Origin: Desulfovibrio sp.
Lineage (GTDB): Bacteria > Desulfobacterota > Desulfovibrionia > Desulfovibrionales > Desulfovibrionaceae
DNA length: 64,000 nucleotides
Reading direction: 5' to 3'
Assembly (NCBI GenBank): GCA_016218665.1
Contig: JACRDI010000005.1
Coordinates: 47,046 to 111,045 of the forward strand
Below the pieces are notes generated by a model, which was given only the letters and a program-made list of their open reading frames with translations, was not told the DNA's origin and did no database searches. The position numbers were made by a program, and so were the translations under genes. This document shows, piece by piece, positions 50,897 to 59,877 of the stretch (positions are counted from its first letter, which is position 1; every line of letters starts with the position of its first letter).

Positions 50897-52966
50897 ATGG
50901 GTTTGGATCGCAGAGGATTCGTCAAATTCGTGGTGGGAGGCGTTGCAGGCACCCTGTTCACGCCTGTCATCTGGCAGGGCCTGGACGATGCGTCCATCTG
51001 GTCTCAGAACTGGGGCTGGATTCCCCGTGTGCCCAAGGGCGAGGTGAAAACCAAGTCCGCGCTGAGCAAACTGTGCCCCTCCGGCTGCGCCGTGAAGGTG
51101 AAGGTCATTGAGGGCAAGCCCTTTGCAGCGGTTGGCAACGCCGCCAACCCCATGAGCAAGGGCGGCGTGTGCCCCATCTGCGCGGGCGGCGCCCAGCTGC
51201 TGTACAGCCCGGCGCGGGTCAAGTCGCCCATGAAGAAAGTGGGCGAGGGCAAGTTCGAGGCCATCAAGTGGGAAGACGCCGAGGCGCTTCTCGTTGAAAA
51301 GCTGACCCCGCTCAAGGGCCAGGAGGGCAAGATCGCCGCCATCAGCGGCGACGAGACCGGCAGCGCCAACGAGGTGCTCTCCGCCCTTCTCTCCGGCCTG
51401 GGCAACGCCGGCGGCTTCGCCGTCATGCCCGGCGAAATGTACACCGCCACCCGCGGCGTGAAGCTCATGGGCGGCAACGGCCAGCCCGGCTTCGACATCG
51501 AGGGTGCGGACCTGGTGCTCATGATCGGCGCGGACGCGCTGGACTCCTGGGGCACCAGCGTGGCCAACCTCAAGGCCTTCGCCGCCAGCCACCCGACGGG
51601 CGGCGCGGCCACGGCGCAGTACATCTACGCCGGCCCGACCCTGAACAACACCGCCAGCGTGTGCGACAAGTGGCTGGCGGTTCCGCCCACGGCCACCGCC
51701 ACCTTCAGCCTGGCCCTGGCCCATGCCCTCATCGAGGCCGGCGCGGTTTCCTCCGCGGCCGACTTCGCCGAGTACAAGGCCCTGGCCGCCAAGGCCGCGG
51801 CCGGCTTCGAGGCCGCCACGGGCCTGAAGGCCGAGGCCCTCAAGGAACTGGCCGCCAAGATCAAGGCCGCCAAGGCCCCGCTGGTCGTGGCCGGCGCCTC
51901 CTTCGGACAGGGCGCGGGCGCGCTCGACTTCGTCGCCGCCGCCTCGCTCAACGTCCTGCTGGGCCGCGTGGGCCAGAAGGGCGGCATGACCGTCCTGGGC
52001 GCCGCTCCCAAGGCCATCGCCTCCGCAGCCGACCGCGAGAACGCCAAGGACGCCGCCAGCCTGCTGGCCCAGGTGGCCACCGGCAAGGCCGCCCCTGCCG
52101 CGCTCCTGATCTACGAGGCCAACCCGGCCTACGCCCTGCCCCAGGCCGCCGAGATGGCCAAGGCCATGGGCAACATCGCCTTCAAGGTCAGCTTCAGCAC
52201 CTACATGGACGAGACTGCGGCCCTGGCCGACCTCATCCTGCCCGCGCCGCACCCGTACGAGCGTTACGACGACGCCATGAACCCTTACGGCGTCGCCAAG
52301 GCCACGTACCTGGCCGGCAAGCCGGTGCTCAAGCAGCCCGTGCTCGACGTGAAGGACCCCGTTGACGTGCTGCTGGCCGCCGCTGGCAAGCTGGGCCTGT
52401 CGCTGGGCTTCGAGACCTACGCCGACGTGATCAAGGCCAAGGCCAAGGCCCTGGGAGCCGACTTCGACGCCCTGGCCGCCGGCGGCATCTGGAACGGCGA
52501 GCCCAAGGGCGGCGCGCTGAGCCTGGGCGCTGGCGCCCTGGCCAAGGCCGCTCCCGCCGCCGCCGACGAGAAAGCCGTGGCCCTGGCCCCGGTGACCCGC
52601 CTGGCCTACGGCTCCGCCACCCTGGCCACCCCGCCCGCCAACCTGCTGAACGTGCGCGACACCGAGCTCAAGGGCAAGGACCTCTTTGTCCAGCTCAACG
52701 CCGCCACCGCCAAGAAGCTGGGCGTGGCCGAGGGCAACAAGGTGAAACTCAGCGCCGGCGGCGCGGAAGTGAAGGCCCTGGTTCACGTGAACGAGGGCGT
52801 GGCCGCCAACACGGCCGCCATCCTGCTTGGCTTTGGCCGCAGCGCTTGGGACGAGTTCACCAAGGGCAAGGGCGATAACGTCTACAAGATCCTCACGGTG
52901 AGCGACGAAGCAGGCACGGGCCTGAAGGTGTGGGCTGGCTCCACCGTCACCGTCGCCAAGGTCTAG
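50897..52966 (+). CDS. qrcB: Menaquinone reductase QrcB, molybdopterin-oxidoreductase-like subunit
   Basis: 689 residues. It starts with a twin-arginine-type signal (LDRRGFVKFVVGGVAG), so it is periplasmic. An N-terminal Fe-S region has LCPSGCAVKVK and GVCPICAGG. The body is a molybdopterin-oxidoreductase fold, including PAPHPYERYDDAMN-like and C-terminal dinucleotide-binding parts. In characterised Qrc this subunit lacks a molybdenum cofactor and serves as scaffold/electron relay. 16 bases after qrcA. Confidence 0.92.
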   Translation: MGLDRRGFVKFVVGGVAGTLFTPVIWQGLDDASIWSQNWGWIPRVPKGEVKTKSALSKLCPSGCAVKVKVIEGKPFAAVGNAANPMSKGGVCPICAGGAQLLYSPARVKSPMKKVGEGKFEAIKWEDAEALLVEKLTPLKGQEGKIAAISGDETGSANEVLSALLSGLGNAGGFAVMPGEMYTATRGVKLMGGNGQPGFDIEGADLVLMIGADALDSWGTSVANLKAFAASHPTGGAATAQYIYAGPTLNNTASVCDKWLAVPPTATATFSLALAHALIEAGAVSSAADFAEYKALAAKAAAGFEAATGLKAEALKELAAKIKAAKAPLVVAGASFGQGAGALDFVAAASLNVLLGRVGQKGGMTVLGAAPKAIASAADRENAKDAASLLAQVATGKAAPAALLIYEANPAYALPQAAEMAKAMGNIAFKVSFSTYMDETAALADLILPAPHPYERYDDAMNPYGVAKATYLAGKPVLKQPVLDVKDPVDVLLAAAGKLGLSLGFETYADVIKAKAKALGADFDALAAGGIWNGEPKGGALSLGAGALAKAAPAAADEKAVALAPVTRLAYGSATLATPPANLLNVRDTELKGKDLFVQLNAATAKKLGVAEGNKVKLSAGGAEVKALVHVNEGVAANTAAILLGFGRSAWDEFTKGKGDNVYKILTVSDEAGTGLKVWAGSTVTVAKV

Positions 52967-52976
52967 GGGGGAACGA

Positions 52977-53756
52977 ATGAAAGCCAAAGAATTCAACATC
53001 AAGTGGGGAATGGTCATCGACCTGGACAAGTGCACGGGCTGCGGCGCGTGCATGACCGCCTGCCAGGTTGAGAACAACATCGCCCCCATGGTTGATGCCT
53101 CTAACAAGCTGCGCACCTTGAGCTGGATGCTCGTGTACGAGCTGTCCAACAAGAAGGCCGCGCCCGACGCCGAAATCGCCTACCTGCCCCGTCCCTGCAT
53201 GCAGTGCGGCAACCCCGCCTGCGTGCCCGTGTGCCCGGTCGTGGCCACGGACAAGAACGAGGAGGGCGGCATCGTCAGCCAGATCTACCCGCGCTGCATC
53301 GGCTGCCGGTACTGCATGGCCGCATGCCCCTACCATGCCCGCTACTTCAACTGGGAAGACCCCGTTTTCCCGAAGGGCATGGAGAAGGCGCTTTCCCCCA
53401 ACACCAGCGCCCGTCCCCGCGGTGTGGTCGAGAAGTGCAACTTCTGCCACACCCGGCTCATGAAGGCCAAGGACAAGGCCCGCCAGGAAGGCGGCAACCC
53501 CGAGGCCCTGGCGGACGGCGCCTACATGCCCGCGTGCGTTGAAGTGTGCCCCACCGGCGCCATCACCTTCGGCGACCTCAAGAACCCGGAGCACAAGGTG
53601 CACGAGCTGGCCAAGAACGAGAACGCTTTCCGTCTGCTCGAAAAGCTGGGCCTTGCTCCGCAGGTCTACTACATGAGCAAGCGCGAATGGGTGCGCAAAC
53701 TCGGCGACAACTACGCCGCCACCGGCAAGGCCGGGGCCGCGAAGAAGCATTCCTAG
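52977..53756 (+). CDS. qrcC: Menaquinone reductase QrcC, iron-sulfur subunit
   Basis: 259 residues. Four ferredoxin-type Cys groups (CTGCGACMTACQ, CMQCGNPACVPVCP, CIGCRYCMAACP and CNFCHTR with CVEVCPTGA), i.e. several [4Fe-4S] clusters in the pattern of DmsB/PsrB-type subunits. It passes electrons between QrcA/B and the membrane quinone site. No signal peptide; probably co-exported with QrcB. 10 bases after qrcB. Confidence 0.94.
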   Translation: MKAKEFNIKWGMVIDLDKCTGCGACMTACQVENNIAPMVDASNKLRTLSWMLVYELSNKKAAPDAEIAYLPRPCMQCGNPACVPVCPVVATDKNEEGGIVSQIYPRCIGCRYCMAACPYHARYFNWEDPVFPKGMEKALSPNTSARPRGVVEKCNFCHTRLMKAKDKARQEGGNPEALADGAYMPACVEVCPTGAITFGDLKNPEHKVHELAKNENAFRLLEKLGLAPQVYYMSKREWVRKLGDNYAATGKAGAAKKHS

Positions 53757-53768
53757 GGGGCGGATACA

Positions 53769-54998
53769 ATGGATAGAGCACTCTTTCCTGAAGGCGTGGA
53801 GCGCTGCTCCTTCGGCAAATTCGCCCTGTGGATGGGCTTCATCACGGCGTTCTTCCTCTTCGGTCTGTTCGCCATGCTGCTCATCTTCTACAAGGGCATC
53901 GTGGTGACCGGACTGGACAACTACTTCGGATTCGGCCTGTGGATCACCTTCGACCTGGCGGTCATCGCCCTGGGCGCGGGCGCGTTCTTCACCGGCTTCC
54001 TGAAGTACATCCTGCGCATCAAGCAGCTTGAGAACATCATCAACCTGACGGTCATCGTCGGGTTCATCTGCTACTCGGGCGCCATGCTGGTGCTCACCAT
54101 GGACATCGGCCAGCCGATCCGCGCCTGGTTCGGCTACTGGCACCCCAACGTCCACTCCATGCTGACGGAAGTCATCTTCTGCATCACCTGCTACTGCCTG
54201 GTGCTCATCATCGAGTACGTGCCGCTCATCCTTGAGCAGAAGCAGCTGAACAAGATCCCCTTCCTGCACCACCTCGCCCACAACATGCACGTGAACATGG
54301 CGCTCTTCGCCGGCATCGGCGCGTTCCTGTCCACGTTCCACCAGGGCTCCCTGGGCGGCATGTACGGCGTGCTCATCGGCCGTCCCTACGCCTTCCGCGA
54401 GGGCTTCTTCATCTGGCCCTGGACCTTCTTCCTGTTCGTGCTCTCCGCCGTGGGCTGCGGCCCCATCTTCACGGTTCTGGTGTGCACCTTCATGGAGAAG
54501 CTCACCGGCCGCAAGCTGGTCGACTTCAAGACCAAGGCCCTCATGGGCAAGATCGCCGGCACCATGCTCACCGTGTACATCTTCTTCAAGATCCTGGACA
54601 CCTGGGCCTGGGCCAACAACTACCTGCCCAGCGTCGGCATGACCTTCGATCAGATGTTCTACGGCGTCATCTACGGCAAGTGGCTGATGTTCACCGAGAT
54701 CATCCTCTGCGGTCTGGTTCCGGCCATCATGCTTATCACCCCGAGCATCCGCAACAACCCGACCATGCTGTACACCGCCGGCATCCTGGACTGCATCGGC
54801 GTGACCCTGAACCGCTACCTGTTCACCGTCCAGGCCATCGCCATCCCCGTGCTGCCCTTCGACTCCTGGCAGACCTACGCCCCCAACTGGGCGGAGTGGG
54901 CCACCAGCGGCATGATCGTGGCCTACGGCTTCCTGGTCATGAGCCTGTCCTACCGCTACCTGCCGGTGTTCCCGCAGGAGCGCATGCTGAACAAGTAG
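53769..54998 (+). CDS. qrcD: Menaquinone reductase QrcD, NrfD/PsrC-type membrane subunit
   Basis: 409 residues with about ten membrane helices. Family-like segments: WMGFITAFFLFGLFAMLLIF, FNLYRILR-type loops, HNMHVNMALFAGIGAFLSTF and HQGSLGGMYGVLIG. It holds the menaquinone-binding site, so Qrc reduces menaquinone with electrons from H2/formate via cytochrome c3, which matters for energy conservation during sulfate reduction. 12 bases after qrcC; followed by the operon terminator. Confidence 0.94.
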   Translation: MDRALFPEGVERCSFGKFALWMGFITAFFLFGLFAMLLIFYKGIVVTGLDNYFGFGLWITFDLAVIALGAGAFFTGFLKYILRIKQLENIINLTVIVGFICYSGAMLVLTMDIGQPIRAWFGYWHPNVHSMLTEVIFCITCYCLVLIIEYVPLILEQKQLNKIPFLHHLAHNMHVNMALFAGIGAFLSTFHQGSLGGMYGVLIGRPYAFREGFFIWPWTFFLFVLSAVGCGPIFTVLVCTFMEKLTGRKLVDFKTKALMGKIAGTMLTVYIFFKILDTWAWANNYLPSVGMTFDQMFYGVIYGKWLMFTEIILCGLVPAIMLITPSIRNNPTMLYTAGILDCIGVTLNRYLFTVQAIAIPVLPFDSWQTYAPNWAEWATSGMIVAYGFLVMSLSYRYLPVFPQERMLNK

Positions 54999-55019
54999 TC
55001 CCGCTGTCCATCGCCTTCC

Positions 55020-55050
55020 AAGAGCCCGGCTTCGGCCGGGCTCTTTTTTT
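55020..55050 (+). terminator. Terminator of the qrc operon
   Basis: Stem GAGCCCGGC/GCCGGGCTC with loop TTCG and seven T. Confidence 0.93.
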
Positions 55051-55129
55051 GCCCCGCGCAGCGGATTGACCAGCCACAGGATTCAGCGCACAACACGGCA
55101 TAATCCCTCGCGGACAAGGAGCGTTCCGT

Positions 55130-55442
55130 ATGCGCGCACGTCACCTCGCCGTCATCTGCCTGCTGGCCCTTTTCTCCGCCCGGCCGGCCGCCGCCCAGGA
55201 CCAACCCGTGGCCGTGTGCCGCTCCGACGACGGCCGCATCCTCACCGCTCGGTTCGACATCCCTGCCCGCAACGTGCGCGTCACCCCTCCCCGGTGGCGA
55301 GACCCTCACGCTGCCCCTGGCCCTGTCCGCCTCGGGCGCGCGCTACAGCGACGGCGAGTCCACCTACTGGGAACACCACGGCAGCGCACGCTTCGAACGC
55401 GGGGATGTCGTCGTCTTCGAGGGCAGGTGCTCGGCTGAATAG
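55130..55442 (+). pseudogene. MliC-like lysozyme-inhibitor gene, frameshifted
   Basis: Frame 1 starts at 55130 with a signal peptide (MRARHLAVICLLALF...AAAQ) and AVCRSDDGRILTARFDIP, then turns into an Arg-rich nonsense tail. The other frame continues correctly: GGETLTLPLALSASGARYSD, ESTYWEHHGSARFERGD and a final Cys in VVVFEGRCSAE. The switch is at a C run (55289-55292); removing one C joins the frames into a ~103-residue MliC-type protein (periplasmic inhibitor of c-type lysozyme) with the typical two Cys. Either a recent pseudogene or a sequencing indel. Confidence 0.6.
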
Positions 55443-55575
55443 CCAGGGGCACCGCCCCTGGACCCTGTCGGGGCTCTGCCCCGGACCCCGCCAGAGGGCA
55501 CGAGGCCCTCTGGACTCCCTTTGGCGAGGGCTATTGCGTCCAGGCGCGAAGCCGCCTGGACGCAATAGCCCTCGC
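55443..55575. repeat. Array of four hairpins, last with a 23-bp perfect stem
   Basis: Hairpins: CCAGGGGC/GCCCCTGG (55443-55461), CGGGGC/GCCCCG (55469-55483), CCAGAGGG/CCCTCTGG (55491-55513), then a 23-bp perfect inverted repeat (55524-55546 with 55553-55575) around loop CGAAGC. Resembles a REP/BIME-like element. The sequence from 55576 to 55794 shows no gene or other structure I can name. Confidence 0.85.
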
Positions 55576-55794
55576 GGAGGGCCTGGGCGCGCCAGGTGAG
55601 ACTGACGGGACTGAGGAGCCACGAGACTGTCGCTCTGTTTCGTCCTGACCAGTTCCAAGCCGAATGGCCGGACGCAAGGCGGCGCAGGCAGAGGCGTTGC
55701 CGGCCCTGGCCCACCCGACCGGCCACCCCCCTGCCCGCAACCACGACGGCCCGGACCGAGTTCCACTCGTTCGGGGCCGTCTTGCTTGCCCTGC

Positions 55795-55831
55795 GGGTCC
55801 AGGGGGTGCATACCCCCTGGCCTGCGGAGCA
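55795..55831 (-). repeat. Partial reverse-oriented copy of the 41-kb intergenic repeat
   Basis: The hairpin CCAGGGGG-N6-CCCCCTGG with flanks GGGT and CCTGCGGAGCA matches, on the opposite strand, the GCTCCGCAGGCCAGGG...GGACCCC core of the repeats at 41064 and 41226. Confidence 0.65.
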
Positions 55832-55847
55832 TATTCTCTTCTCTTTA

Positions 55848-58247
55848 CTAGAATCCCTGTTTCATGAGATCGGCGTCGCTTGCGGCAGCGCTGCCGGCGG
55901 ATGCCGCGCCCACGTCGGTGACGCTGGGCTGGGTGCCTTCCATGAAGGGCAGGAAGTAGCTCTCTGGCGCGGGCTGGCCCTTGGAGCCGATGGCCTGGCT
56001 GTTCTCCACGCGGGCCCAGACGATGCCCTCGGGCGGCAGGAAGTCGTCGGGCGGGTAGCGGTCCTCGATGGCCTTGCGGTATTCGAGCCAGATGGGCAGG
56101 GCGGTGCGTCCGCCGGAGCCTTCGCGGCCCATGCTCTGGAGCTGGTCGTAGCCCACGTACACGCCGGTCAGGAGGTGCGGGGTGAAGCCGATGAACCAGG
56201 CGTCCTGCTCGTTGTTGGTGGTGCCGGTCTTGCCGGCCAGGGGCCTGTTCAGGACCTTTGCGGCGCCGCCGGTGCCCACGTTGATGACCTCCTTGAGCAT
56301 GGAGGCCATGAGGAAGGCGTTCTGCGGGCTGATTGCCTCCACGTATTCGGGCTCGCTCTTGTAGAGCGTTTCGCCCCAGGCGCTCTTGACGGCGAGCACC
56401 AGGCGCGGCTTCACGTAGGAGCCGCCGCGGGCGAAGGCGGTGTAGGCCTGGCACAGGTTGGTCAGGGTGACGGCGGACGAACCGAGGGAGATGGACAGGT
56501 TCTCCGGCAGTTCGGAGTCTATGCCCAGGGCGCGGGCGCGTTCGATGACGGTCTTGACGCCGATTTTCTGCGCCACGCGGATGGTGACCAGGTTGCGCGA
56601 CTTGGCCAGCGCTGTGGAGAGCAGCGTGGGGCCGTAGAAGATGTCCTCGTAGTTTTCCGGGCGCCAGATGGTTCCGGCCTCCGCGTTGGCGAAGACGATG
56701 GGCGCGTCCATGATGACGCTGGCGGGCGTGAAGCCGTGGTCCAGCGCAGCGGAGTAGACGATGGGCTTGAAGGAGGAGCCGGGCTGGCGCCTGGCCTGGG
56801 TGGCGCGGTTGAACTGGCTTTTCTCGAAGCTGAACCCGCCCACGAGGGCCACCACTTCGCCGGTTTCGGGCAGCATGGAGACCAGCGCGCCTTCTGGGCC
56901 TGGCTCGCGTTCCAGGTTCAGGATGTAGTGGCCGGAGCCTTTCGCCTCGCGCACGGTGGTCCAGACGACGTCGCCCTTGCGCATGATGCGCGAGGGATCG
57001 CCGGGCACGGGGGCTGCGTCGCCGGTGACGCCCTTCATGCCGTTTTTGCACCACATGGTGGTGCTGGCGGGAATTTCGCCGGTGTTCTGACCAAAGCGGA
57101 CCGTGGCCTTGTCCTTGGCGCTTTCCACCACCAGGGCGCGCACCCAGGTGCCGGGCTTCACGCTCTCGCCGGTGCGGCCGTCCTCCAGGAAGCGGGCGTA
57201 CTCCTCGGGCTTGAGGCGGCCGGCCGGGCCTTCCCAGCCCTTGCGCTTGGCCACCTCGGCCAGGCCGCGGCGCATGGCGTTGTCCGCGGCAATCTGGTGG
57301 GGAATCTCGCAGGCGGTCTCAACCGTCAGGCCGCCCTGGTACACCTCGTCCTCGCCGTACTTCTCGATGAGGAAGCGGCGGACTTCTTCAAGATAATAGG
57401 CCCCCACCTTCCAGGAGTGGTCCTCCATGCTCTTGTACACCAGCTTCTGGTTCAGGGCCTGGGTGTACTGGGCCTGGGTTATCCAGCCCTGGGAGAGCAT
57501 CTGCTCCAGCACGTACTTCTGGCGGGTCTTGGCGGCCTCGGGGTCGGAGAGGGGGTTGTAGCGGCTGGGGGCCTGGGGCTGGCCGGCCAGGATGGCGGCC
57601 TCGGCCAGCGTCAGGTCCTTCACATGCTTGCCGAAGAACTCGCGGCTGGCGGCCTCCACGCCGTAGGCCTTGGAGCCCAGGAAGATCTGGTTCAGGTAGA
57701 TGGTGAGGATCTCGTCCTTGGTGAGGTAGTTCTCCAGCCGGTAGGCCAGCACCGCCTCCTTGATCTTGCGCTCGAAGCTCTTTTCCGGCGAGAGGAGCAG
57801 CCGCTTCACCACCTGCTGGGTGATGGTGCTGCCGCCCTGCTTGATGCCGCCGGCCTTGAGGTTCATGAGCGAGGCGCGGAAGATGGCCCAGGGGTCGATG
57901 CCGTCGTGCTTGTAGAAGCCGGAGTCCTCCGCCGCGAGGAAGGCCTTGGGCAGATAGGCGGGCATGTCCTGCAGGCGCACCAGGAAGCGCTTTTCCTTGT
58001 AGAAATAGCCCAGCACGCGGCCCTCGCGCGAGAGCACGGTGGTCACCAGGGGCGGCTTGTAGTCGGTGATGTTGCGGAAGCCCGGCAAGTCACGCGAGAA
58101 GTACCAGAAGGCGAGCACCGCGCAGAGCACCGCCCCCACGGGCATGGCGAGGAGGGTCCAGAATATCTTGCGTTTGAACCGGCGGCTCCATCTCATGGAA
58201 GTGTCCCTTCTGGCGGCGGGCTTTCTGGCGTTCTTCTTGGTCGGCAT
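55848..58247 (-). CDS. mrcA: Class A penicillin-binding protein (PBP1A-type)
   Basis: 799 residues. Cytoplasmic Lys/Arg-rich N-terminus, one membrane helix (about 29-50), then GT51 glycosyltransferase with EDSGFYKHDGID, GGSTITQQVVKRLLL, RKIKEAVLAYRLE. The transpeptidase domain has catalytic SSFK (QPGSSFKPIV), SRN and KTGTTN. It polymerises and cross-links peptidoglycan. Start at 58247 has GGAG 9 bases upstream, inside the end of the YkgJ-like gene, which it directly follows. Confidence 0.94.
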   Translation of the reverse strand: MPTKKNARKPAARRDTSMRWSRRFKRKIFWTLLAMPVGAVLCAVLAFWYFSRDLPGFRNITDYKPPLVTTVLSREGRVLGYFYKEKRFLVRLQDMPAYLPKAFLAAEDSGFYKHDGIDPWAIFRASLMNLKAGGIKQGGSTITQQVVKRLLLSPEKSFERKIKEAVLAYRLENYLTKDEILTIYLNQIFLGSKAYGVEAASREFFGKHVKDLTLAEAAILAGQPQAPSRYNPLSDPEAAKTRQKYVLEQMLSQGWITQAQYTQALNQKLVYKSMEDHSWKVGAYYLEEVRRFLIEKYGEDEVYQGGLTVETACEIPHQIAADNAMRRGLAEVAKRKGWEGPAGRLKPEEYARFLEDGRTGESVKPGTWVRALVVESAKDKATVRFGQNTGEIPASTTMWCKNGMKGVTGDAAPVPGDPSRIMRKGDVVWTTVREAKGSGHYILNLEREPGPEGALVSMLPETGEVVALVGGFSFEKSQFNRATQARRQPGSSFKPIVYSAALDHGFTPASVIMDAPIVFANAEAGTIWRPENYEDIFYGPTLLSTALAKSRNLVTIRVAQKIGVKTVIERARALGIDSELPENLSISLGSSAVTLTNLCQAYTAFARGGSYVKPRLVLAVKSAWGETLYKSEPEYVEAISPQNAFLMASMLKEVINVGTGGAAKVLNRPLAGKTGTTNNEQDAWFIGFTPHLLTGVYVGYDQLQSMGREGSGGRTALPIWLEYRKAIEDRYPPDDFLPPEGIVWARVENSQAIGSKGQPAPESYFLPFMEGTQPSVTDVGAASAGSAAASDADLMKQGF

Positions 58248-58787
58248 CTAGGTTTGCTCCGGCAGGCCCCAGGCTCTGCGCAGTTCGTGGTACATGGTTT
58301 GGATTTCGGCGCTGGATGTTCCAAGACGCAGCATCAGCCCCGGTCCGCCGCCTCCGGCCTCCTGCTGGGCCCGGCAGCGGTCGAACTGGAAATACAGCTC
58401 CCGTCCGGAGCGCATCCAGAAGGGGAACAGGCGGCAGTAGAGGGGCCGCGCGTCCCTTGGCAGCAGGCAACCCTGCGGGCCGAGCAGCAGGCACGCGCCC
58501 CCGGCGCCGATGGCCAGGCGGTCGTGTTCGCCGCCGTTGGGGAACAGGCCGCGGATGGTCTCCGACTCGCCGGGGAACAGGCGGCAGAGGTTGTCCACAA
58601 AGGGGGCGGTGTTGGCCTGGCGGAAGAAGTGCAGGGCTTCGGCCCCGGCCCCTTCCATGCGCACGCGCTCGGAAGCCGAGAGGGGGAAGCAGTATTCCTC
58701 GTTTCCCGGGGCCAGGGTGCAGCAGGTGCCGCTGGCGGTTGCGCAGCGGGCGCATACATCCGAGTCGGCATCGCTCTCGTTGTCCAT
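58248..58787 (-). CDS. YkgJ-family CxxCxxxxCC cysteine-cluster protein
   Basis: 179 residues. Cys-rich zinc/iron-chelating pattern: CARCATASGTCC at the N-terminus, then CFPL, GGACLLLGPQGCLLP, RPLYCRLFPF and FDRCRAQ. Such proteins bind metal (possibly Fe-S) and are of unknown function. It sits between kdsD (3 bases) and the PBP gene (0 bases), so it is in an envelope operon. Confidence 0.85.
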   Translation of the reverse strand: MDNESDADSDVCARCATASGTCCTLAPGNEEYCFPLSASERVRMEGAGAEALHFFRQANTAPFVDNLCRLFPGESETIRGLFPNGGEHDRLAIGAGGACLLLGPQGCLLPRDARPLYCRLFPFWMRSGRELYFQFDRCRAQQEAGGGGPGLMLRLGTSSAEIQTMYHELRRAWGLPEQT

Positions 58788-58790
58788 GGG

Positions 58791-59801
58791 CTACTCCGGC
58801 GCAAAGCGCACCCGGCCCTTTCCCAACAGGTCATGCACGTGGACCAGACCCGCAAGGGAGCCGTCTTCGTTGAGCACCGGCAGAACCGTTATCTGCCGGG
58901 CTTCCATGAGATCGAGCACCTGTGCCGCGCTGGTCGTGACCGTCACGCTGCGCGGATCTCTCGTCATGAAACCGGCCGCAGGCTGGGCCGGGTCGAAGCC
59001 GGTTTTGCAGAGCATGCGCCGCACGTCGCCGTCGGTAAGCACCCCGGTGAGCCTGCCGTTCGTGTCCGTCAGCGCGGCCAGGCCGAAGCCCCCGGCGTTC
59101 AGCGCGGCCAGGGCCTCGCCCAGGGGGGCGTGGTCTGGCGCCACGGGCAGGTTCTCGGTGTGCATGAGGGTGGCGATCTGCTGCGAGAGGCGCGCGCCCA
59201 GCGCTCCGGCCGGGTGCACGCGCTTGAAGTCCTTTGTGCCGAAATCCTTGATGCGCATGAGGCACACGGCCAGCGCGTCGCCCACGGCGAGCGCCGCCGT
59301 GGTGCTGGCCGTGGGGGCCAGGCCCATGGGGCAGGCCTCGCGCGGCACGCGCACGGCGATGGTCACGTCGGCCAGGCGGGCCATGGTGGAGTCCTCCCCG
59401 GAGGTGAGGGCCACGATGGACGCTCCCAGGCTTTTGAGGGCCGGGAGCAGGGTGTTCAGTTCGTCGGTCTCCCCGCTGTTTGAAAGGGCCAGCACCACGT
59501 CGCCCTGGCGGATCATGCCCAGGTCGCCGTGGGCGCCCTCCACGGGATGCAGGAAGAAGGCCGCCGTGCCCGTGCTGGACATGGTGGCCGCGATCTTGCG
59601 GCCCACCAGGCCGGACTTGCCGAGGCCCGTGACCACCACGCGCCCCGTGCACCCGGCCAGAAGCTCCAGAGCCTGCTCGAAGCCGCCGTTCAGCTGCCCG
59701 CGCACGGCCGCCAGCCCCTCGATCTCGATGTCGAGGACCTCGCGCGCCAGTTCGAGCCAGCCGCCTGGGGGCGGGGCGCCGTTCTGCCCGCAGTTGGTCA
59801 T
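58791..59801 (-). CDS. kdsD: Arabinose-5-phosphate isomerase (KpsF/GutQ family)
   Basis: 336 residues. SIS domain with VVVTGLGKSGLVGRKIAATMSSTG-type blocks (GLGKSG, HPVEGAHGDLG, LSNSGETDEL), then two CBS domains (about 215-325). It interconverts ribulose-5-phosphate and arabinose-5-phosphate, the first step toward KDO for lipopolysaccharide. It leads a kdsD-ykgJ-PBP unit, separated from purF by 76 bases. Confidence 0.93.
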   Translation of the reverse strand: MTNCGQNGAPPPGGWLELAREVLDIEIEGLAAVRGQLNGGFEQALELLAGCTGRVVVTGLGKSGLVGRKIAATMSSTGTAAFFLHPVEGAHGDLGMIRQGDVVLALSNSGETDELNTLLPALKSLGASIVALTSGEDSTMARLADVTIAVRVPREACPMGLAPTASTTAALAVGDALAVCLMRIKDFGTKDFKRVHPAGALGARLSQQIATLMHTENLPVAPDHAPLGEALAALNAGGFGLAALTDTNGRLTGVLTDGDVRRMLCKTGFDPAQPAAGFMTRDPRSVTVTTSAAQVLDLMEARQITVLPVLNEDGSLAGLVHVHDLLGKGRVRFAPE

Positions 59802-59877
59802 GGCCGGCCTCCCGTGTGTGGTTGCGGGTGCGTTGCGCGCATGCCCGTGTCCGCTGCCATTGTCTGTGCCCGGTGGC

